NCBI GenBank assembly: GCA_013822735.1
Contig: PNKZ01000020.1
Span: forward strand, 62,001 to 126,000
Origin: Pirellula sp.
GTDB lineage: Bacteria > Planctomycetota > Planctomycetia > Pirellulales > PNKZ01
Length of the DNA stretch: 64,000 bases
Direction of reading: 5' to 3'
The first letter of the stretch is position 1, and each line of letters begins with the position of its first letter. Shown in pieces: positions 39,128-46,903 of the stretch. Under the pieces are notes generated by a model that was not told where the DNA came from, ran no database searches, and saw only the letters and a program-made list of their open reading frames with translations. Position numbers and translations under genes: made by a program.

Positions 39128-39692
39128 ACTTCGTAGCGTTCAGCATCTTCATGAAGGTGCGGAACAGCGGGGCGTTGTCGTGCCAGGTGCGGGCGCTCAC
39201 GAGGTTGCCGTCGACGACGCAGGCGTCGTTCACGTACTTCCCCTCGCCTTGTTCCGCGTCGAGTTGGCACTTGGCCACGGTCGTTACGCGACGGCCCTTG
39301 AGCACGCCGGCGGCCGTCAAGATTTCGATGCCGTGACAGACGCTTGCGACCGGCTTATTCGCGTCGAAGAAGTGCTTTGTGATGCGAAGCAGGTCCTTGT
39401 CGTAGCGGATGTATTCCGGGGCGCGGCCGCCGGAGATGAAGATCCCGGCATATTCTTCCGGCTTCACGTCGCGGAAGGCCACGGTCGCCTTGATGTGGTA
39501 GGCGGGGCTTTCGCGGGTGATGTCCCACGGAATGGTCGCGTCCGGCGGAATCTCGTGCATCACGGTGTGATACCAGCGCGCCTCGGGCCCGGCGACGACG
39601 CACTCGAAGCCGTCTTCTTGCAGGCGGAACACGGGGTAGAACGTATCGAGCGTTTCGGTCGCGTCGCCGATCGGCAATAGTACTTTGGGCAT
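39126..39692 (-). CDS. DJ-1/PfpI family protein
   Basis: Cytosolic protein of 188 residues with the complete DJ-1/PfpI fold. It has KVLLPIGDATETLDT at the start, the acid strand FISGGRAPEYIRYDKDL (conserved Glu and Arg), and the nucleophile elbow PVASVCHGIEILTAAGVLKG with the catalytic-type Cys followed by His. Relatives act as proteases, deglycases, hydratases or isonitrile hydratases; which one applies is not clear. It lies 30 bp downstream of the sugar-isomerase-like gene on the same strand and is probably co-transcribed. Confidence 0.92.
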   Translation of the reverse strand: MPKVLLPIGDATETLDTFYPVFRLQEDGFECVVAGPEARWYHTVMHEIPPDATIPWDITRESPAYHIKATVAFRDVKPEEYAGIFISGGRAPEYIRYDKDLLRITKHFFDANKPVASVCHGIEILTAAGVLKGRRVTTVAKCQLDAEQGEGKYVNDACVVDGNLVSARTWHDNAPLFRTFMKMLNATK

Positions 39693-39722
39693 GATCTTGT
39701 TCGTAGTTGAGGAGAGAGAAAA

Positions 39723-40676
39723 CTAACTCGCCGCGGTTACGTATGCAGCGTGTAGCGATTCATAGCATTGTCGAACGGCGGCCGGTCCGTCGTAACCCGG
39801 CTTTTGGTGGATCTGTCCACTGACTTCGACGGTGACGCTGCCGGCATATTTCAGCTCGCGCAACAGCCGGAAGTATTGTACGTAGTCCGTACTACCCTGA
39901 CCGGGAAGTAAGAATTCAAACTTCCCGGGCTCGCCGCGGCCGTCTTTCACGTGAATGAAGACCGTTTCCGGCAACAGCGTCCGTAGAGACTTTTCGAGGT
40001 CGAACTTTTGCACTTGGAAGTGGCTGAAGTCGTACACCGCCTTGATATGCGGGGAGTTGATTTCGCGAACCATCGCCAAAGTGTCGTCGGGCGTATGCAT
40101 CGCTCCGCCGACGTGCGCCTTGATGGCGATGATCACGTCGTGCTTCTTGGCGGCTTCCGCCCAGAGGGCCAGGCCCTTGGCCAGCGGCTTGCGGAACTTG
40201 TCCCATTCCGCAGGTTTGCCGCCGAGCACGGTTTCGATGATGACCTGCGAGCCGGCCTCGGCGGGCTTCCAGGCGTGCCCTAGCTCCGCGGCGCGGGCGA
40301 TCTTCTCGTAGTTCTCGGCCTGCACTGTGTCGTCGACGGCCGGGCGGATATTTTCCATGAGGCACGGCACGCGTACGCCGAGGCCGTCGAGAATGCTGCG
40401 TACTTCTTTGCGCTTCGCCGGTGAGAGCTGCGTCGGCTCGGTATCGTAGCCCGGGAGTAGCGCCGGTTCGACGTCGGTGAAGCCGACCTCGGCACAGGTA
40501 CGAATTGCTTGCTCGATCGGCAGCGTTTTGAGCCCATACAGGCTGAAGCCGAGCGTAAACGGCAGCTTCGGCTTCGTGTCGGCGGCGCCCTTTACGAAAC
40601 TCGCGCCCCAAAGCATCGCCGGAAGGGAGGCGAGCGAGGCGGAAAGGAACCTTCTGCGGCTGTTGCAAACGGTCAT
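39723..40676 (-). CDS. Exported sugar phosphate isomerase/epimerase-like TIM barrel
   Basis: Protein of 317 residues of the xylose-isomerase-like AP-endonuclease-2 fold. The N-terminus NSRRRFLSASLASLPAMLWG is a Tat-type signal (SRRRFL), so the enzyme is probably exported folded. Barrel motifs are LGFSLYGLKTLPIEQAIRTCAEVGFTDVE at the first strands, AIKAHVGGAMHTPDDTL, VYDFSHFQVQ, FIHVKDGRGEPGKFEFLLPGQG and VTVEVSGQIH. His, Asp and Glu residues on strand ends suggest a divalent metal site. Substrate unknown. ATG 40676 was chosen because the Tat signal begins there. Confidence 0.9.
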   Translation of the reverse strand: MTVCNSRRRFLSASLASLPAMLWGASFVKGAADTKPKLPFTLGFSLYGLKTLPIEQAIRTCAEVGFTDVEPALLPGYDTEPTQLSPAKRKEVRSILDGLGVRVPCLMENIRPAVDDTVQAENYEKIARAAELGHAWKPAEAGSQVIIETVLGGKPAEWDKFRKPLAKGLALWAEAAKKHDVIIAIKAHVGGAMHTPDDTLAMVREINSPHIKAVYDFSHFQVQKFDLEKSLRTLLPETVFIHVKDGRGEPGKFEFLLPGQGSTDYVQYFRLLRELKYAGSVTVEVSGQIHQKPGYDGPAAVRQCYESLHAAYVTAAS

Positions 40677-40910
40677 GGCGGGGGTCTCGGGCGGTTTGAA
40701 GCAGTGCCGGCAATTTCCGAAGTTACCAAGATTACCCCGGCACAACCAGTACGACCGTTCCGATCCGTATTACCGGAAAGTTTTACCGTTCTTACTAAAC
40801 CATCACAAGCGACACGGCCGATACAAACGGCACGGGCATCAGCACGAGCGTTCCGTTGTGGAACGTCTTCCCCAAGAACCTGACACGTCCAAGCCCAGGT
40901 GACTCCTACG

Positions 40911-42443
40911 ATGTCGATCAAACACCTCCTTCGCCGAACCGCTGCAGTCTTAGGACTTACGCTCTCGGTGGTTCAGTCCGCCGCGGCGCAAGGCTTGCCG
41001 TCGAGCGTGTCGGAACCGGAGTTCGTACCCTACGTCGAAGACTTGCAACTCTTCGAGCAACCGGATCTGAGCCCGTACGGTCGGGGCGTTCAGCCGCCGC
41101 AAGGGTGGTTCGGCAGCGTGGAATTCATTAATTGGACGGTCGGTGCGCCGGGCGATTCGGCGATCGGCAACGACGCGGTTCCCGTGCAGCAGGTCTACGG
41201 CCGGTCGACCTATACGGTCACGAGCGGCTCGTTGACGCATGCCCAGGTGGCCCAAAACGTCGCGTTGCCCGCCGGCACCGTGTCGACCATCGTGCCGGGC
41301 ACCTCGGGCACCATGGTCAACTCCTACGACCAATTCAACAGCAACGAAAACACCTTCAACGCCGACTGGACCAGCGGTTCGCGGTTTGAGTTCGGACGCA
41401 TCAACGACGGCCTCGGGTGGTTTGTCAGCACCTTCACGCTCGGCACGCAAACCCAAGACAATACGCTGTCGAACGTCTCGATCAACTTCGCGAATCAACC
41501 GGTCGGCTTCGTCGACATCGTCGGCGCCCCGGGTACGATCAACGCCGGCCAGGTGAACCCCTCGGGTTTCGTGGGCGACGGCTTCGACGACGACTTGGAC
41601 GGCGACGGCGTGTACGGCCGCTTCGGCCGCGACCGCGGTGTGGCCCCCGGCTTCGGTAACCCGCTAGACGGCATCCCGGACGTCGAATCGCAAGGCTTCC
41701 CGAACGTTCCGGTCGACTGGGACGATGCCGTGACGCTGCCGACGATCTTCTCGACGCTGATCACATCGAACAAGACCGGCGTGTGGGGCGTAGAAACGAA
41801 CCGGATGTACCGGCTCGATTGGAGCCCTCGCGGCGGCGTGTGGGAGTTGTTCGCCGGTCCTCGCTACCTGAACGTCGACGACACATACACGGTCGAAGCA
41901 ATCGCCCGCAACACGAACCCGCAGTACTATCAAAACCCGCTCGGCGACTCTTACTGGGCCACCGAGGCGCAAAACAATCTGCTGGCCGGTCAATTCGGCG
42001 GTCGCTGGTCGTTCCAACGGGAGCGTTGGCAAGTGAGTGTGGAAACGCGCCTCTTCGCCGCCGCCAACTTCCAGAACGTCCAACAGAACGGCGTCTTCGG
42101 TTCGCTGAACGATACGGTCGTCCCGCCGCAAACGGGTGCCGTGGGCACGAACACGATTCCGCGTCGCGACGACGTCGTCAACATGCAACTGCCGAGCAGC
42201 TTCCGTTCGCAAGTCAACATCGTCGAGTTCAGCCCGGGTATGGAAATGCGGTTCAACTTGAAGTACCAAGTCTTCCGCTCGGTCTACCTGCAACTCGGTT
42301 ACACGGCCTTGTACGTCGACAACGTCGCTCGGGCAAGCAAGATGGTGCAGTACCAGTTGCCCGGAATGGGAATTAATACCGACAACAATAAAGAAGGCCT
42401 GTTCATGAACGGCGTGAACTTGGGCGTGGTGATCAACCGCTAG
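40911..42443 (+). CDS. BBP7 family outer-membrane beta-barrel protein
   Basis: Planctomycete outer-membrane type protein of 510 residues with a signal peptide (LRRTAAVLGLTLSVVQSAAA). Many short amphipathic strands follow (GSVEFINWTVG, EFGRINDGLGWFVSTFTLG, WELFAGPRYLNVDDTY, MEMRFNLKYQVFRSVYLQLGYTALYVDNVARAS), ending with LGVVINR, whose last residue is not the usual aromatic. An acidic loop DDDLDGDGVYG (near residue 228) looks calcium-binding. AGGT lies about 10 bp before ATG 40911. A strong terminator follows. The upstream gap carries several TTACC pentamers (40723, 40732, 40770, 40783). Confidence 0.9.
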   Translation: MSIKHLLRRTAAVLGLTLSVVQSAAAQGLPSSVSEPEFVPYVEDLQLFEQPDLSPYGRGVQPPQGWFGSVEFINWTVGAPGDSAIGNDAVPVQQVYGRSTYTVTSGSLTHAQVAQNVALPAGTVSTIVPGTSGTMVNSYDQFNSNENTFNADWTSGSRFEFGRINDGLGWFVSTFTLGTQTQDNTLSNVSINFANQPVGFVDIVGAPGTINAGQVNPSGFVGDGFDDDLDGDGVYGRFGRDRGVAPGFGNPLDGIPDVESQGFPNVPVDWDDAVTLPTIFSTLITSNKTGVWGVETNRMYRLDWSPRGGVWELFAGPRYLNVDDTYTVEAIARNTNPQYYQNPLGDSYWATEAQNNLLAGQFGGRWSFQRERWQVSVETRLFAAANFQNVQQNGVFGSLNDTVVPPQTGAVGTNTIPRRDDVVNMQLPSSFRSQVNIVEFSPGMEMRFNLKYQVFRSVYLQLGYTALYVDNVARASKMVQYQLPGMGINTDNNKEGLFMNGVNLGVVINR

Positions 42444-42489
42444 CGGATGCGGCTCACTCGCCTGCGAAATGCACAGGCTCGAAAAATAG

Positions 42490-42525
42490 AAACGGACGGC
42501 GTCGCGAGGACGCCGTCCGTTTTGC
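42490..42525 (+). terminator. Rho-independent terminator of the BBP7 gene
   Basis: Perfect 14-bp arms AAACGGACGGCGTC (42490-42503) and GACGCCGTCCGTTT (42509-42522), GCGAG loop, followed by a T-rich tract, 46 bp after the BBP7 stop codon. Confidence 0.92.
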
Positions 42526-42559
42526 TTTTGATCCGTCCGAATTTGTTTCGCCGAATTTA

Positions 42560-42610
42560 GGCCGGAGCTATCTTAGGGCCGGCGCGATCTTCAGGCCGGA
42601 GCGATCGTCG
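42560..42610. repeat. 17-bp tandem repeat, three units
   Basis: Units ggccggagctatcttag, ggccggcgcgatcttca and ggccggagcgatcgtcg follow each other exactly, just after the BBP7 terminator and 14 bp before the stop of the small minus-strand gene. Confidence 0.8.
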
Positions 42611-42624
42611 ACGCGGCGATACCG

Positions 42625-42894
42625 CTAGATCTTCAGTTTGATGGCCCGCTTCTTCGGCTTGGTCTTCTTAGGCGATCGCAGTTCGCGAATTTCCACCAAT
42701 TCGTTCTGCAAGCGATGGTAGAGCGGGCTCTCCGGCCGCAGCTCTTCCAACAGAGTTTCCGCCCTCGAGAACGTGTCCGCCGTAACTTCCGTTCCTGCGG
42801 CAAACAGACGGTTCCAACTTCGGGAAACTTCTTGCTCGGTCAACAAGGCGACACCCCCGCAACGATTGATTCGATCGAGTCCGGTAATTTGCAC
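42625..42894 (-). CDS. Small hypothetical protein, basic C-terminus
   Basis: Reading frame of 89 residues from a GTG at 42894; a TTG about 17 codons in (starting before TEQEVSRSWNRLF) is an alternative. The sequence is protein-like and mostly helical: TEQEVSRSWNRLFAAGTEVTADTFSRAETLLEELRPESPLYHRLQNEL. It ends in a Lys/Arg-rich tail (SPKKTKPKKRAIKLKI) that could contact nucleic acid. I do not recognise a family. It follows another small unknown on the same strand after 207 bp. Confidence 0.6.
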   Translation of the reverse strand: MQITGLDRINRCGGVALLTEQEVSRSWNRLFAAGTEVTADTFSRAETLLEELRPESPLYHRLQNELVEIRELRSPKKTKPKKRAIKLKI

Positions 42895-43101
42895 GACTGC
42901 GCGACGTCATTCATTCTAAATGCGCATCGCGCCGACGCAATATGAGTCATGGCGACTGCCGGCATCGGCCAGGGTGTTCGGCAGTGGCGATACGTACAGC
43001 AGCGACGCGTAAAACGACGTCGTCCGGCCGTTTTTCGCGCTTTCCCCGGTTTGGTGCTCCCCCGCGGGAAACAGCCGGCTAATTTGTTGCCGGCCGAATT
43101 C

Positions 43102-43329
43102 TTAGACCCATTCCATGCCCGTCGCGCTGCGCAACCGATGCTCGTAGTCTCCCAAAAGCCCGCCGATGACGTCCCAGCGATCGGCGCGGCGGAGTTCAAT
43201 GTCTCCTTGCCGATTGATCCGCACGACGCTCACATCGGTCATGCCGAGCTTCTTGAGGTCGGCGACGCTGAGTCCGTCGACGCCTTGCATTTCCAACAGA
43301 GTCTTGCCCGCAAGTTCGATGAATTGCAT
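43102..43329 (-). CDS. Small hypothetical protein (75 aa)
   Basis: ATG-initiated frame of 75 residues. It opens with QFIELAGKTLLEMQGVDGLSVADLKKLGMTDVSVVRINRQGDIELRRADRWDVIGGLLGDY, a compact alpha/beta pattern consistent with a real small protein. No catalytic motif or known family was recognised. It is divergent from the PIG-L deacetylase, 170 bp apart. A competing longer frame through this region (42840-43199) is Arg/Ser/Cys-rich and was rejected. Confidence 0.65.
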   Translation of the reverse strand: MQFIELAGKTLLEMQGVDGLSVADLKKLGMTDVSVVRINRQGDIELRRADRWDVIGGLLGDYEHRLRSATGMEWV

Positions 43330-43499
43330 AAGTTCGCTAAGCCAAATGGGGAAGGCGCGGCCGCCGTTGCGCTACTGCTTCTTCAGCATAATCCGTCGCG
43401 GCTTCGGCCGGCAGTGCCTGCTTCCGGCCGGCGATCGATTACAATGATCGCAGACCGTCGGCATCCCGCAGAACACACATCGTCGTCTAAGGTCGCGTC

Positions 43500-44330
43500 A
43501 TGTCTTCCGCAACCGCTCCGATTCGTCTGCTTGTTTTGGTCGCCCATCCCGATGACGCCGAGTTTCATTGCGGCGGCCTGATGACCGTTTATCGCGAACT
43601 CGGGCACGAAGTAAAAATCGTGACGGTGACCAACGGCGAGGCGGGCCATCATGAAATGTCGGGCCCGGCGCTCACCGCGCGACGACGCGGCGAAGCGGCC
43701 GCGGCGGCCCGCGTCATTGGCGCTACGTCGGAAGTCTGGGACTTTCCCGACGGCAAACTGCAGGCCACGTTAGAAGTGCGCGAACGCATCATTCGCGAGA
43801 TTCGCGGCTTCGCGCCCGATCTCGTGCTCACGCATCGCAACAACGACTACCATCCCGATCACCGTGCCGTAGGCGACGCCGTGCGCGACGCTTCCTACAT
43901 GGTGACGGTGCCTGCCATCGTGTCCGACGCTCCGTTCATGCGGAAGGACCCGGTCGTGGCGTTCTTGTCCGATCGCTTCACCAAGCCGTATCCGCTGCAG
44001 GCCGACGTCGTGGTCGACGTCACCAAGCAGATCGATCGCATTATCGAGATGCTGGCGTGCCACAAGTCGCAAGTATTTGAATGGCTGCCGTACAACCAAA
44101 ACGAATTGGGCGAAGTTCCGCTCGGTGAAGCGGGACGCCGGCATTGGCTGCGCGAAAAACTCGCGGCCCGACTCCGACCGCAAGCGGAACGCTACCGTCA
44201 AGAAGTGCTTTCGACCTACGGTCCGGAACTCGGCAAGAAAATCGAGTGGATCGAGGTTTACGAAATCAGCGAGTACGCCGCCCCGCTTACGTCGGCCGGC
44301 CGCGCGCGGCTGTTTCCCTTTGTGCCTTAG
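43500..44330 (+). CDS. PIG-L/LmbE family deacetylase
   Basis: Cytosolic zinc-dependent N-acetylglucosaminyl-type deacetylase of 276 residues. The zinc/catalytic motif AHPDDAEFHCGG is at residues 15-26, with the further ligand His in YHPDHRAVGDAV near residue 120. The family's TVTNGEAGH block and the ARRRGEAAAAARVIG helix are present. It resembles BshB/MshB-like enzymes that deacetylate GlcNAc conjugates, but the substrate is not fixed by sequence. It is convergent with rsmA, stops 9 bp apart. Confidence 0.93.
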   Translation: MSSATAPIRLLVLVAHPDDAEFHCGGLMTVYRELGHEVKIVTVTNGEAGHHEMSGPALTARRRGEAAAAARVIGATSEVWDFPDGKLQATLEVRERIIREIRGFAPDLVLTHRNNDYHPDHRAVGDAVRDASYMVTVPAIVSDAPFMRKDPVVAFLSDRFTKPYPLQADVVVDVTKQIDRIIEMLACHKSQVFEWLPYNQNELGEVPLGEAGRRHWLREKLAARLRPQAERYRQEVLSTYGPELGKKIEWIEVYEISEYAAPLTSAGRARLFPFVP

Positions 44331-44339
44331 GCGCGTTTC

Positions 44340-45248
44340 CTAAGCGGGAGGGATGCTCGCCGTCTCGGCCTGCATCGCCATGCTTAAGCGCAGCAGTTCT
44401 TGCCACGGCAATTCTTCCGCGCGGCAAGATTCGTGAAAGCCGAGCTTGGTAAGCACGGCGTCGATCTGCGGCTTCGAGAGCTGCTCTTTAAACGCGTTCA
44501 CCAGCGCGGTCCGCAGAAACTTGCGTCGCTGAAGGAAGATCGTCCGCGTGAAATGGTGAAAGTACGCCAAGTCCCCCACCGCCGCGCGTTTGGCGTCGTC
44601 CAACTCGATTTGCACGATGGCGGAGTCGACCTTCGGACGCGGCCAAAACACGGTCGGAGCCATCACACGCACGATCCGCGCTTCGCACTGGCACTGGACC
44701 CAAACGCTGAGAGCGCTGTAGTCGCGCGTCGACGGCGCGGCACAAATTCGCTCGCCGAGTTCCTTCTGGATGGTCACAGTCATCGTGCGCGGCACCAGCG
44801 GACCCATCAGCAAATTGGAAATCAGCGGCGTCGCGATGTGATACGGTAAGTTCGCCACTAGTTTGAACCGCCGCCGCGGATCGACGGCCAGCTTCTTCGC
44901 AAGCAGGTCCATCAAGTCGGGGTCGAGCTTGTGCTTGCCGGCTAGCGCATCGTGCAGACGCAGCGTGACGTTGTCGAAGTCGATCAATTCCTCGCTCGCC
45001 AGCTGATGCATCTGCGGATCGACCTCGACCGTCACCACTTCGGCGACCTGCGGGGCCATGAGCGCCGTCAGCGAGCCGGTGCCGGTGCCGACTTCGAGCA
45101 CGACGTCCGTCGGCTCGAGTTTGCCCGTCGCGGCGATCATCTCCAGCAGATTCAGATCGATGAGGAAGTTCTGCCCATGCTGCGACTTCGGCCGAATGCC
45201 GACCTCTTCAAACCGCTTCGTTAAGTAACTAATCGTCTGTCGTGTCAT
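44340..45248 (-). CDS. rsmA: 16S rRNA (adenine1518-N6/adenine1519-N6)-dimethyltransferase
   Basis: RsmA/KsgA, 302 residues. It dimethylates two adenosines in helix 45 of 16S rRNA late in 30S assembly, using S-adenosylmethionine. Motifs in order: KSQHGQNFLIDLNLL (family N-terminus), VLEVGTGTGSLTALM (SAM motif I), VTVEVDPQM, and the catalytic NLPY in LVANLPYHIATPLISNLL. The C-terminal helical domain is complete (RRKFLRTALVNAFK). ATG 45248 gives the standard start. A long inverted repeat lies directly upstream. Confidence 0.96.
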   Translation of the reverse strand: MTRQTISYLTKRFEEVGIRPKSQHGQNFLIDLNLLEMIAATGKLEPTDVVLEVGTGTGSLTALMAPQVAEVVTVEVDPQMHQLASEELIDFDNVTLRLHDALAGKHKLDPDLMDLLAKKLAVDPRRRFKLVANLPYHIATPLISNLLMGPLVPRTMTVTIQKELGERICAAPSTRDYSALSVWVQCQCEARIVRVMAPTVFWPRPKVDSAIVQIELDDAKRAAVGDLAYFHHFTRTIFLQRRKFLRTALVNAFKEQLSKPQIDAVLTKLGFHESCRAEELPWQELLRLSMAMQAETASIPPA

Positions 45249-45277
45249 GGGCGTGTCGGCACTTCCGGCGGAAAAAG

Positions 45278-45456
45278 AAAAGGAGATATGGGAGATAGGA
45301 GGAGATGAAGGGGATGAAGAACGGGAGGAAGCCAGGGTTTTTTATTCCGCGGCAAGCAAGCGGTGAAGAGTAAGGCCGGCCAAAGAGATTGAACTCTTTC
45401 GCCATTCTCCTGACTGCATCCCCTTCATCTCCTCCTATCCCCAATATCTCCCTTTT
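45278..45456. repeat. Long inverted repeat D, GGAGAT/GGGGATG-rich arms
   Basis: Arms of 39 bp (45278-45316) and 40 bp (45417-45456) are near-perfect reverse complements, purine-rich on one side and pyrimidine-rich on the other, with a 100-bp spacer. It fills the gap between rsmA and the metallopeptidase-like gene. Unlike the heptad elements the arm has irregular spacing of 9-10 bp. Confidence 0.9.
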
Positions 45457-45491
45457 CGAAAATGGATTCGGCACTTCGGAAAAGCGTTCAA

Positions 45492-46823
45492 CTAATACGT
45501 GCGTTTACAGAAGGCTTGCCAATCGGCCGTGAGTTCTTCGAACGTCTTGCCGAGGTATGTTTGCAGTTGTGGTCCGAGGTCGGTCGAGCCGGCTTCGCGA
45601 AAGGCGTTGAGCAGGCCGGGAAGTTTGGCGCGGTACGCTTCGTCGTGCAGTAGCATGTCGACAAAAGTCGCCGCTTGCCAATATGTGTTGAGTTCGATCT
45701 TCCGGCCGTTCAGCAACGTTTCCAACGGCTGAAAGTTACCGGGGTCGGAAATGCCGTTGCGAACGATCTCGCCGAAGTTCTCCTGCGGATGGAATCGCAA
45801 CTGGTAATGGCTCGCCATCCCTTCGTGCAGCCATTCGCCGCTGTTGTCGAGTTGCAGCGCGCTGTCGAGATACGAGTGCACGAACTCATGCAGATACACC
45901 GGCCGGAGCGTGCCGTAAGCCGGGTCCCAGAACGACGTGGCGATTCCCCAAAACGTGAACCCTCCCGAAGTCGGCGGCTGCGCGGCGCTGTTCAGCATCT
46001 CGGCGGTCCGGACCGTGAACTGCTGATAGGCCGTGCGATCGGTGAACAGCACGATCCTCCCGGCCGGGGTTTCGCCAAGGAACGGCATATCGGCTGCGAT
46101 CGCGGCGGCGGCCTTATCGAGATGCGCGGCAAGCTGCGGAGCGTCGAGCTCCGCGATGTCGGTAACGAGCGTAACGTTCTTCCCCTTCTCCGTGCGGGCT
46201 TTCGCACCTGTCTCGGGAAACGCGAAGTCGCGCAGTTCGTCGGCGGACAGTTCCGCGGCGTCGGCTTCCGTGCTCTCGACGACGGCGACATCGTCGATCC
46301 AAAAATCTCCCGCCTCGCGGCACCAGAAGCCGATGCGCACGACGCGACTCCACTGCGGGATACGGCCCGTCGACCAGCGGCACCAACGAAGCGGTACTTC
46401 ATATTGCTGCCAGCCGGTGTGATTCAAGTCGATCTTGCGCCAGAACCGCGTCTTGCCGTCGACTTCGACGAATTGCACTTCAATCGGCGTGACGGCGTTT
46501 GCAGCCGCCGCTTCGACCGAGCGGTACGCCCAGAACGTCGCCGCGCGTACTTTCGTCCAATCGAGCGGGGCGGCGTCGCGCTTGGAGTACAATCCGCCGG
46601 CTGCGGCGGCCTTCAAATGTGCGGCGGCGCCTGCAGGTCCGGCATTCGCGGCGGCGGCTTCCGGCGGAGCGCCAAATTTCGCAGGCAGGCCGTTCACCCC
46701 GACCCAAGCATCGGCGGCCGTCGGTTCGTCGAAGGCGAACAACGTGCGCGCGGTCTCATCCGCGCGCGCCACCGAGGCGAAGAAGCACAAGCCAACGATC
46801 CACACGCAGCGCAAGAGCGCCAT
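45492..46823 (-). CDS. Exported protein with gluzincin-like HExxH metallopeptidase domain
   Basis: Protein of 443 residues with a signal peptide (MALLRCVWIVGLCFFASVARA) fixing ATG 46823; a GTG ten codons upstream is less likely. Residues about 30-190 look like a carbohydrate-binding-type beta-sandwich (LDWTKVRAATFWAYRS, GWQQYEVPLRWCRW, GDFWIDDVAVVE). The C-terminal half has HEFVHSYLDSALQL followed by WLHEGMASHYQ, the zinc HExxH plus downstream Glu pattern of the DUF1570/gluzincin type. The active-site order is complete, so a peptidase is plausible. It follows xseA by 80 bp on the same strand. Confidence 0.8.
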   Translation of the reverse strand: MALLRCVWIVGLCFFASVARADETARTLFAFDEPTAADAWVGVNGLPAKFGAPPEAAAANAGPAGAAAHLKAAAAGGLYSKRDAAPLDWTKVRAATFWAYRSVEAAAANAVTPIEVQFVEVDGKTRFWRKIDLNHTGWQQYEVPLRWCRWSTGRIPQWSRVVRIGFWCREAGDFWIDDVAVVESTEADAAELSADELRDFAFPETGAKARTEKGKNVTLVTDIAELDAPQLAAHLDKAAAAIAADMPFLGETPAGRIVLFTDRTAYQQFTVRTAEMLNSAAQPPTSGGFTFWGIATSFWDPAYGTLRPVYLHEFVHSYLDSALQLDNSGEWLHEGMASHYQLRFHPQENFGEIVRNGISDPGNFQPLETLLNGRKIELNTYWQAATFVDMLLHDEAYRAKLPGLLNAFREAGSTDLGPQLQTYLGKTFEELTADWQAFCKRTY

Positions 46824-46903
46824 ATCCCACCTCAAGCCCCGACGAGTATTCACAACTCATCATTCTGACCGGGCAGGCCGAAATATGCCAGCGGCGCGGG
46901 ATG

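Noticed and set aside
42840-43199. Minus-strand frame of 119 codons between the small unknown genes
   Set aside because: Overlaps two better frames, is Arg/Ser/Cys-rich and shows no structural pattern.
45278-45316. Treating inverted repeat D as a heptad array
   Set aside because: GAT recurs at 9 to 10 bp, not 7, so it was kept as a separate class.
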